In this document: in pieces, positions 1-5,645 of the stretch
Layout: the number at the start of each line of letters is the position of its first letter
How positions within the stretch are numbered: position 1 is the stretch's first letter
Assembly: GCA_019246375.1 (NCBI GenBank)
Contig: JAFAQO010000147.1
Span: forward strand, 1 to 6,282
Source of the DNA: Mycobacterium sp.
GTDB taxonomy: Bacteria; Actinomycetota; Actinomycetes; Mycobacteriales; Mycobacteriaceae
DNA: 6,282 nucleotides
Direction: 5' to 3'
Position numbers and translations under genes: made by a program
Notes under the pieces: generated by a model
Seen by the model: only the letters and a program-made list of their open reading frames with translations
What the model was told of the DNA's origin: nothing
Databases searched by the model: none

Positions 1-328
1 GCACGCCGGCGATGACGAGCGCGACGAGGCGTTGCACCGAATCCGTAAGAGAACCAAGCGACTTCGGTATACCGCGGCGGCGGTCGGTGCGACAAAGGTA
101 TCCGAGCGGGCCAAGGCAATACAGTCGCTACTCGGCGATCACCAGGACAGCGTGGTCAGCCGAGAGCATCTGAGTCACCAGGCAGAAGTCGCGCACACCG
201 CAGGCGAAGACGCCTTCACCTTCGGTGTGCTGTACCAACAGGAGGCGGACTTAGCGGAAAACTGCCGCCAGCAGCTGCAACCCGCGCTGCGCAAGCTCAA
301 AAAGGCGGTGCGCAAGGCGCAGCACTGA
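1..328 (+). CDS. CHAD-domain protein, C-terminal part (5' truncated by window)
   Basis: The reading frame is open from base 2 and ends at TGA 326-328. About 108 residues are visible. The TTG at 32-34 is internal, because the frame continues upstream with an acidic stretch (HAGDDERDEA) leading into the conserved segment LHRIRKRTKRLRYTAAA. That His plus dense Arg/Lys helix is the hallmark of the second half of a CHAD domain. It is followed by a helix with LLGDHQDSVVSR, also typical of CHAD, and a Lys/Arg-rich C-terminus (RKLKKAVRKAQH). CHAD domains are helical bundles whose basic surface binds polyphosphate. In actinobacteria they often follow a CYTH (triphosphate-tunnel) domain, which would lie outside the window if present here. 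The gene converges on rnpB with a short gap. Family assignment is fairly sure; the role (polyphosphate binding) is inferred from the family. Confidence 0.85.
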   Translation, partial: HAGDDERDEALHRIRKRTKRLRYTAAAVGATKVSERAKAIQSLLGDHQDSVVSREHLSHQAEVAHTAGEDAFTFGVLYQQEADLAENCRQQLQPALRKLKKAVRKAQH

Positions 329-340
329 CAGGGCCATGCG

Positions 341-361
341 ACCGCCCGCGACGATGCGGGA

Positions 362-363
<2 letters not shown>
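341..363. terminator. GC-rich hairpin between CHAD gene and rnpB
   Basis: CCCGC (345-349) pairs with GCGGG (356-360) around a 6-nt loop. Two more pairs follow beyond one mismatch (342-343 with 362-363). It lies just after the CHAD stop codon and at the 3' end of the convergent rnpB, so it could act in both directions. No T-run follows on either strand, so classical intrinsic termination is not shown. Mycobacterial terminators often lack a good U-tract, which keeps the call possible but weak. Confidence 0.35.
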
Positions 364-773
<410 letters not shown>

Positions 774-775
<2 letters not shown>

Positions 776-811
776 AACATCACGGTACCCGCTGCCAAAA
801 GCACAGGCCAG
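774..811 (-). promoter_or_regulatory. Probable rnpB promoter
   Basis: Reading on the minus strand, TACCGT at 787-782 fits the actinobacterial -10 pattern TANNNT. It sits 7 nt before base 774, the outermost base of the P1 helix, which is the right distance for a transcription start. An 18-nt spacer upstream gives CTGGCC (811-806), only a 3-of-6 match to TTGACA; weak -35 elements are common in mycobacteria. The agreement between the -10 position and the independently derived RNA 5' end is the main support. The start site itself is inferred. Confidence 0.45.
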
Positions 812-862
812 CGTCCTCTGCGATACTTCGTGGATGACCAACCCCGTACGCCCGCTGCACTA

Positions 863-1573
863 ATGCCCTCCAAGCAGAAATGCGTCGGCTCCGGCGACTG
901 GGAGGCAATTACCGCAGCTGTCAACGGCTACGGCGGGGCGTTGCTGCCCCGGCTGGTGACTGCGGCTGAAGCTGCCCGCCTTCGTAACCTCTACACCAGC
1001 GACGAGCTGTTCCGCGCCACCGTCGACATGGAACGGCATCGCTACGGCGCCGGGCAGTACCGGTATCTGCACGCGCCGTATCCCGAGCCGATCGAAGATC
1101 TGAAGCAAGCCCTGTACCCGCGGCTGCTGCCGATCGCCCGCGACTGGTGGGCCAAGCTGGGCCGAGCAGACCCCTGGCCGAACAGCCTCGACGAATGGCT
1201 GGACATATGCCACGCCGCCGGCCAAACCAAGCCCACCGCCCTGCTGCTCAAGTACGGCCCGAGCGACTGGAACGCGCTGCACCGAGACCTCTACGGGGAG
1301 CTGGTTTTTCCGCTTCAGGTGGTGATCAACTTAAGCGATCCGAACACCGACTACACCGGCGGTGAGTTCCTGCTGCTCGAACAGCGGCCACGGGCGCAAT
1401 CCCGCGGCACCGCAATGCAACTGCCTCAAGGGCACGGCTACCTGTTCACCACCCGGGAGCGGCCGGTGCGGTCGAGCCGCGGGTGGTCGGCTGCACAGAT
1501 TCGGCACGGCCTTTCCGTCGTCCGCTCCGGCGAGCGCTACGCTCTGGGGCTGATCTTCCACGACGCCGCCTAG
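863..1573 (+). CDS. 2-oxoglutarate/Fe(II)-dependent oxygenase of unknown substrate
   Basis: This is a 236-residue protein. The iron-binding triad is visible: His140 and Asp142 in LHRDLYG, and distal His215 in IRHGLSVV. Arg225 in GERYALGLIF, ten residues after the distal His, is the expected 2-oxoglutarate carboxylate ligand. The TGGEF strand (165-169) is typical of the double-stranded beta-helix fold. The overall pattern resembles the bacterial family listed in Pfam as Oxygenase-NA (formerly DUF2086), which has been proposed to act on nucleic acid bases; that role is a family prediction, not visible here. The frame stays open upstream to 629, but that part runs through rnpB on the opposite strand. 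I therefore chose ATG 863, with GTG 830 as an alternative. Neither has a clear Shine-Dalgarno sequence. The gene is divergent from rnpB and 68 bp ahead of the P450. It may correspond to M. tuberculosis Rv2227, from memory. Fold is sure, substrate unknown. Confidence 0.85.
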   Translation: MPSKQKCVGSGDWEAITAAVNGYGGALLPRLVTAAEAARLRNLYTSDELFRATVDMERHRYGAGQYRYLHAPYPEPIEDLKQALYPRLLPIARDWWAKLGRADPWPNSLDEWLDICHAAGQTKPTALLLKYGPSDWNALHRDLYGELVFPLQVVINLSDPNTDYTGGEFLLLEQRPRAQSRGTAMQLPQGHGYLFTTRERPVRSSRGWSAAQIRHGLSVVRSGERYALGLIFHDAA

Positions 1574-1641
1574 CACGCATCGGGTTCTCTGGTTCTTCGC
1601 AGGCCATTGCCCATTGTCGACGGCGGTGCCAGGCTGGCGGC

Positions 1642-2820
1642 ATGACTGAAGCCGAAGGGTTTGTCGATCAGGCGGTGATCGGTCTTGCGGAGCCGCAACC
1701 GATGTACAAGGCATTGCGTGAAACGAGCCCGGTGTTCCGGTCACCGCAGTCGGTCGTTCTCAGCCGCCTGGCCGACATCGAAATGGCGCTCAAGCACACC
1801 GAGCTGTTCTCGTCGAACATGGACGCGGTCGATCTGGGTAACCTGCGGCCGCTGATCCCGTTGCAAATCGATCCGCCCGAGCACGCGAAGTATCGCCGCA
1901 TCCTTGATCCGCTGTTCACCCCGCGAGAGATGGCCCGGCGCGAACCACGCGTCACCGAGCTGGTGAACCAGATGATCGACGGGTTCGCCGATCGGGGCGA
2001 GTGCGACTTCCACGCCGAGTTCGCGGTACCCCTGCCGTGCACGGTCTTTCTGCAGCTGCTCGGCCTGCCGTTGGAAGACCTGCACCAGTTCCTGGAGTGG
2101 AAGAACGGCGTGATCCGCCCCGAGGGCGGCCCCTTCAGCTTCGAAGAACGGCGAGCGGCCACAGCCCCCGTCGCGCAGCAGATTTACGACTATTTCAACC
2201 GTGCCATCGACGACCACATCGCCAGCCCACGCGACGACGTGCTGTCCGCGATGATCTCGGCGAGTGTCGCGGATCAACCGTTATCGCGCGACGAGCTGCT
2301 CGATATTTGTTTCCTGTTCCTGATCGCCGGGTTGGACACGGTCACCGACTCGCTCGACTGCTTCTTCGTGTACCTGGCACGACACCCCGACCACCGTCAC
2401 CAGCTCATCGAGCACCCCGCCATCCTGCCCAGCGCGATCGAAGAGTTGTTGCGCTGGGAGACGCCGGTGCCCGGCGTCGCTCGGGTCGCCATGCAAGACG
2501 TCGAGGTGGGCGGCTGCCCCATCAGCAAGGGCGAACGGGTCAGCCCGCTCCTGGGTGCGGCCAACACCGACCCGGCCGAGTTCCCCGATCCGGAGCTCGT
2601 GAATTTCAACCGCAACCCGAACCGGCACCGCGCGTTCGGCGGAGGTCCGCACCGCTGCCTCGGATCCCACCTGGCCCGCATGGAGCTGCGGGTGGCGTTG
2701 CGCGAATTCCACCGGCGTATCCCGGATTACGAGATCAAGCCCGGCACTGAGCTGACCTACACCGCCGCGCTGCGGTCGGTCGAGTCGCTACCGCTGGCGT
2801 TCCCGGTTCCGGCGCTATGA
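1642..2820 (+). CDS. Cytochrome P450 (soluble, ferredoxin-dependent class)
   Basis: This is a 392-residue haem monooxygenase, of normal length for soluble bacterial P450s, with no membrane anchor. Landmarks in order are: HAKYRR in helix C (81-86); the I-helix oxygen-activation motif AGLDT (229-233) with the acid-alcohol pair Asp232-Thr233; the K-helix ELLR (Glu268, Arg271); and the haem-binding loop FGGGPHRCLG (332-341), with Cys339 as the axial thiolate. All key residues are intact, so it should be active. ATG 1642 was chosen because it gives the normal N-terminus, while the frame upstream overlaps the oxygenase gene; the ribosome site is weak (AGG at about 1631). Its stop overlaps the ferredoxin start (ATGA), which implies translational coupling with its redox partner. 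With the nearby alcohol and aldehyde dehydrogenases it probably begins a hydroxylation-oxidation route. The CYP family and substrate (terpene, sterol side chain, alkyl or aryl compound) cannot be assigned by eye. Confidence 0.96.
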   Translation: MTEAEGFVDQAVIGLAEPQPMYKALRETSPVFRSPQSVVLSRLADIEMALKHTELFSSNMDAVDLGNLRPLIPLQIDPPEHAKYRRILDPLFTPREMARREPRVTELVNQMIDGFADRGECDFHAEFAVPLPCTVFLQLLGLPLEDLHQFLEWKNGVIRPEGGPFSFEERRAATAPVAQQIYDYFNRAIDDHIASPRDDVLSAMISASVADQPLSRDELLDICFLFLIAGLDTVTDSLDCFFVYLARHPDHRHQLIEHPAILPSAIEELLRWETPVPGVARVAMQDVEVGGCPISKGERVSPLLGAANTDPAEFPDPELVNFNRNPNRHRAFGGGPHRCLGSHLARMELRVALREFHRRIPDYEIKPGTELTYTAALRSVESLPLAFPVPAL

Positions 2821-3011
2821 CCCGCATCGCCGTCGACGCGGACCGCTGCTTCGGGCACGGGCGCTGCTACACGTTGGCGCCGGACGTCTTCGACGCCGAT
2901 GAGGTTGGGCACTGCATCGTGCGCGTCGAGGACGTTTCCGGAGAGCTCGAGGAGCAGGCCGTCACCGCTGAGCAGAACTGTCCCGAGCAAGCGATCACGC
3001 TGTCGCGCTGA
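2817..3011 (+). CDS. Small single-cluster ferredoxin (CX2HX2C...CP type), P450 redox partner
   Basis: This 64-residue acidic protein has the cluster motif Cys11-x2-His14-x2-Cys17 and, 37 residues later, Cys55-Pro56. Three cysteines plus a histidine where a fourth cysteine would sit is the pattern of the actinobacterial P450-associated 3Fe-4S ferredoxins, some of which have been reported to hold other cluster states. The protein would carry electrons from an NAD(P)H-ferredoxin reductase, not encoded in this window, to the P450. ATG 2817 overlaps the P450 stop by 4 bases, so the pair is almost certainly co-translated. An additional cysteine, Cys33, lies outside the motif. The 3' end overlaps the end of the convergent alcohol dehydrogenase gene by 17 bp (2995-3011). 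Confidence 0.94.
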   Translation: MTRIAVDADRCFGHGRCYTLAPDVFDADEVGHCIVRVEDVSGELEEQAVTAEQNCPEQAITLSR

Positions 3012-4086
3012 AACAGACCACGCTGCGCGCGCCGCGTCCCGCGGCCATGTCGGTGAATGCTGCCTCGACGTCGTCGAGACCGATGCGCCGGGTCACGAGC
3101 GCCTCCAGGTCGAGCCGGCCGCGCCCGGCAAGCTCGGCGAGCACCGGGATGTCGCGCGCCGGGTCGCTCGCCCCGTAGACGCTGCCGCGGATGACCTTGC
3201 CGTCGGCCATCAACGACAGCGCAGGGAATGTCACGGTCTCCTCGATGCCGGCTGCGCCCACCAGCGTGACCGTGCCACCGCGGCGGGTGGCGTCGTACGC
3301 CGCACGAATCGTCGCCGGCTTGCCCACGACTTCGATACCGTGATCCACGCCGGCGCCGCCGGTGAGATCGCGCACGGCGGTGGCAAGGTCGACCTCGCTC
3401 GCGTCGACGGTGTCGGTGGCACCGTTGGCCAGTGCGGCGGGAAGCTGCGCGGCCACCCGGTCGGCGGCGATGATCGGCGCTGCACCGGCCAGCCGGGCCC
3501 CCTGAATCGCGGCCAAACCCACGCCGCCGCAGCCGATCACCAGCACGCTCTCCGCCGGGCGAACTGCGGCGGTGCGCATCACCGCACCGACGCCGGTGGT
3601 GACCCCGCAACCCAGCAGTGCAGCGTGGTCGAGCGGCAGCGATTCATCGACCGGCACAACAGCTGCGGCCGGCAGCACCGTTTGTTCGGCCAACGCCCCG
3701 ACGCCCATGCCCGGCCATACCGGACCGGCACTGCTCTCGGCGTACGACTCGCCGTAGGCGTGGTCGAAACCGTGCAGGCACAGCTGGGCCTCGCCGCGCA
3801 AGCAGTGCGGGCAGGCCCGGCACGGCACATTCCAGGTCAGCACGACATGGTCACCCGGACCGACATTGGCAACGTCGGCGCCGACTTCGACGACAGTCCC
3901 GGCACCTTCGTGGCCGAGCGTGCAGGGCGTCAGCGTCGGAATACCACCGTCGCGCAGCGACAGGTCGCTATGGCATACGCCGCTGGCCGCCAGCTCGACT
4001 CGGACCTCGTGACGGCCGACTGGCCGCAGCGCGATCTCCTCCACTGTGGTGGGCTGTCCCGCCTTCCGCAGCACGACCGCTTTCAT
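2995..4086 (-). CDS. Zinc-dependent alcohol dehydrogenase (medium-chain, NAD-preferring)
   Basis: This 363-residue protein is a full-length medium-chain dehydrogenase. Catalytic zinc ligands are Cys38 (GVCHSD), His59-Glu60 (LGHEGAG) and Cys160 (LLGCGVTTG). The structural zinc lobe has all four cysteines: Cys89, Cys92, Cys95 and Cys103. The Rossmann motif GCGGVG spans 185-190, and Asp209 at the end of the second strand (IIAADR) favours NAD over NADP. The pattern resembles the class III/aryl-alcohol branch and mycobacterial AdhB/AdhD-like enzymes; the exact subgroup is not determined. Expected reaction: oxidation of a primary or secondary alcohol to an aldehyde or ketone. ATG at 4086-4084 is preceded by GAAGG (4095-4091) at 4 nt. 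The gene is divergent from the aldehyde dehydrogenase and convergent with the P450-ferredoxin pair, so it probably oxidises the hydroxylated P450 product. Confidence 0.95.
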   Translation of the reverse strand: MKAVVLRKAGQPTTVEEIALRPVGRHEVRVELAASGVCHSDLSLRDGGIPTLTPCTLGHEGAGTVVEVGADVANVGPGDHVVLTWNVPCRACPHCLRGEAQLCLHGFDHAYGESYAESSAGPVWPGMGVGALAEQTVLPAAAVVPVDESLPLDHAALLGCGVTTGVGAVMRTAAVRPAESVLVIGCGGVGLAAIQGARLAGAAPIIAADRVAAQLPAALANGATDTVDASEVDLATAVRDLTGGAGVDHGIEVVGKPATIRAAYDATRRGGTVTLVGAAGIEETVTFPALSLMADGKVIRGSVYGASDPARDIPVLAELAGRGRLDLEALVTRRIGLDDVEAAFTDMAAGRGARSVVCFSATA

Positions 4087-4090
4087 AGTG

Positions 4091-4095
4091 CCTTC
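4091..4095 (-). promoter_or_regulatory. Ribosome binding site of the alcohol dehydrogenase
   Basis: Minus-strand GAAGG lies 4 nt before the ATG at 4086-4084. It is short but well placed. The stop codon of a possible 6-codon upstream reading frame (4114-4094) overlaps its first bases. Confidence 0.6.
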
Positions 4096-4114
4096 ACCAG
4101 CCCTGAGGTGTCAT
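4094..4114 (-). other. Possible 6-codon upstream ORF (leader peptide) before the alcohol dehydrogenase
   Basis: On the minus strand ATG at 4114-4112 opens a frame encoding MTPQGW and closing with TGA at 4096-4094. The TGA overlaps the GAAGG ribosome site of the dehydrogenase. A ribosome finishing this peptide would sit on the next initiation site, so coupling is conceivable. No ribosome site precedes it, and a frame this short arises easily by chance. Confidence 0.2.
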
Positions 4115-4160
4115 AGTGACTAAACCATGGCCGGATGAGACGCACCGGGTCAAGCGAACC

Positions 4161-4166
4161 GGGAGG
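4161..4166 (+). promoter_or_regulatory. Ribosome binding site deciding the aldehyde dehydrogenase start
   Basis: GGGAGG is a strong match to the anti-Shine-Dalgarno sequence. It abuts ATG 4167 directly (spacing 0, too close) and lies 6 nt from ATG 4173 (good spacing). It therefore supports ATG 4173 over ATG 4167 and over GTG 4116, which has no comparable site. Confidence 0.75.
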
Positions 4167-4172
4167 ATGGCA

Positions 4173-5645
4173 ATGACGACCGCCGCGACAACGCAACCAG
4201 TCCTCACGATCGGCGGTGAACCGCAGCCCGGTGGCGCCGGCAGCTACCCCGTGCACAACCCGGCGCGACCGGCCGAGATCGTCGGCCATGCGCCGGTAGC
4301 CGACGACGCCCAGCTCGACGCCGCAGTGCAGGCGGCGCGACAGGCAGCGCCCGGGTGGCGCGCGCTCAGTGTCGCCGAACGGGTCGCCGCGATCGCGGCA
4401 GCAGCCGGCACCGCGGCCCAACAGCTCACCGAACGCGACGGCGCGCGGCTGTACACCCGGGAACACGGCAAAGTGTTGTCGGAAGCGAGCTTCGAGATCG
4501 ACACCGCGCCGGTCCTCGCGACAGTGCTCGGATCGATGGCCGAGGCGGCGCTCGCCGCCGAACCGATCGACCCGCACGCGACCTACCCCCGGCTGCAGCA
4601 CGAGCCCTACGGGGTCGCGGCGCTCGTGCTTCCGTTCAACTGGCCGCTGGCGCTGACAATGACCAAGCTGACGTCGGCGCTGAGTGCGGGCAACACCGCG
4701 GTGGTCAAAGTGCCCCCGACGTGTCCGCTGGCCGCGCTGGAGCTCGGCGCGGCGTTCGCCGCAGCACTGCCGCCGGGCGTGGTGAACATGCTCGCCGGTC
4801 CGGGCAGTGAGCTCGCCCGCGCGCTGGTCACCCACCCGGACATCGATGTCATCTCGCTGACCGGCGGCGTCGCGACCGGACGCGCCGTCATGGCGGCCGC
4901 GGCGCCTCGGCTCACTCCGGTACTGCTCGAACTCGGCGGCAACGACGCGGCGATCATCGCCCCCGACCTGAAGATCAGCGACCAGCTCGTCGAGCAGCTG
5001 GTGACCGCGACCTACACCACCGCCGGGCAGGTGTGCATGGCGATCAAGCGGCTGTACGCCCCCGGCCGGCAGGTCGACGAGCTGGCCGAGGCGGTGCTCG
5101 CCCGCTGCCAGCGGGAAGTGATCGGTGACGGCCTGGCCGAGGAGACCACGCTGGGGCCGCTGCACACCGCCTCCGGGCGCAACCGAGTGCACACGCTGGT
5201 CGCTGACGCCGAAGCACACGGCGCGACGGTGAGGACGGCCGGACGGATCCGCGAAGCCGACGCCGAGGCCGGAGGCTACTTCGCGCTGCCAACCGTCGTG
5301 ACCGGTCTGGCTCACGACTCCCCGCTGGCCACCGAGGAACAGTTCGGGCCGGTACTGCCGATCTTCGGCTACGACACCGTCGACGACGCCGTCGCCGCGG
5401 CCAATGCCACCGACTTCGGACTGACCGCATCGGTCTGGTCGGGCGACGACGCGCTGGCCGACCGCGTCGCCGGTCAGCTCGTCGCGGGCACGGTGAGCAT
5501 CAACTGCCATGGCATGGCGGCCCAGGACCCCCGGTTACCGTTCGGCGGCGTCGGTCAGTCCGGTCTTGGCCGCGAACTCGGGGTCGACGGCATCCGGGCT
5601 TTCACTCAGCTCCGAAGCTTCGTGCGCCAGCCGGCACCTCAGTAG
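4173..5645 (+). CDS. NAD(P)-dependent aldehyde dehydrogenase
   Basis: This 490-residue protein has the normal length of the aldehyde dehydrogenase superfamily. Signature residues are all present: Asn156 in PFNW (oxyanion hole), Lys179 in VVKV (cofactor binding), the LTGGVATG cofactor loop (229-236), general base Glu253 in LELGGND, catalytic Cys288 in TAGQVC, and the EEQFGP segment (388-393) with Glu389 contacting the nicotinamide ribose. The C-terminal LPFGGVGQSGLGRE block (455-468) is also typical. It should oxidise an aldehyde to a carboxylic acid in the cytosol. It is divergent from the alcohol dehydrogenase, so a shared control region could make both respond to the same signal, and the two would act in sequence. 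The start ATG 4173 was chosen from the GGGAGG site. The 3' end overlaps the convergent membrane protein gene by 44 bp. Substrate is not identifiable; semialdehyde, benzaldehyde-type and fatty aldehyde enzymes share this architecture. Confidence 0.95.
   Translation: MTTAATTQPVLTIGGEPQPGGAGSYPVHNPARPAEIVGHAPVADDAQLDAAVQAARQAAPGWRALSVAERVAAIAAAAGTAAQQLTERDGARLYTREHGKVLSEASFEIDTAPVLATVLGSMAEAALAAEPIDPHATYPRLQHEPYGVAALVLPFNWPLALTMTKLTSALSAGNTAVVKVPPTCPLAALELGAAFAAALPPGVVNMLAGPGSELARALVTHPDIDVISLTGGVATGRAVMAAAAPRLTPVLLELGGNDAAIIAPDLKISDQLVEQLVTATYTTAGQVCMAIKRLYAPGRQVDELAEAVLARCQREVIGDGLAEETTLGPLHTASGRNRVHTLVADAEAHGATVRTAGRIREADAEAGGYFALPTVVTGLAHDSPLATEEQFGPVLPIFGYDTVDDAVAAANATDFGLTASVWSGDDALADRVAGQLVAGTVSINCHGMAAQDPRLPFGGVGQSGLGRELGVDGIRAFTQLRSFVRQPAPQ

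Larger units (their letters stand above)
4083..4118. repeat. Direct repeat TCATAGTG x2 in the divergent control region
   Basis: The octamer TCATAGTG occurs at 4083-4090 and again at 4111-4118, 28 bp apart start to start. The first copy covers the start codon of the alcohol dehydrogenase (minus-strand reading CACTATGA). The second copy sits inside a short inverted repeat GTCA-TAG-TGAC (4110-4120). Two copies in an 86-bp gap could mark a regulator site or a local duplication; chance is also possible for an 8-mer. Confidence 0.35.

Noticed and set aside
822..827. GATACT as -10 element for the oxygenase
   Set aside because: It matches 4 of 6 bases with a TGC before it, but the expected -35 position holds AAGCAC, with no similarity; support is too thin.
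1574..1641. Promoter for the P450-ferredoxin pair
   Set aside because: I looked for TANNNT with a TTGACA-like element and found no convincing pair in this 68-bp gap; the pair may be transcribed from the oxygenase or from an unrecognised promoter.
2899..4116. 405-codon plus-strand frame antisense to the alcohol dehydrogenase
   Set aside because: It shows no domain and biased composition; the minus-strand dehydrogenase has intact zinc and NAD motifs.
4116..4172. GTG 4116 and ATG 4167 as aldehyde dehydrogenase starts
   Set aside because: GGGAGG at 4161-4166 is correctly spaced only for ATG 4173; GTG 4116 has no ribosome site and adds an unconserved-looking tail.
4083..5510. 475-codon minus-strand frame antisense to nearly all of the aldehyde dehydrogenase
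   Set aside because: Its product is Arg/Gly/Gln-rich with no recognisable domain. Long antisense frames are a known effect of strong G/C third positions, and the plus-strand gene has all catalytic residues.
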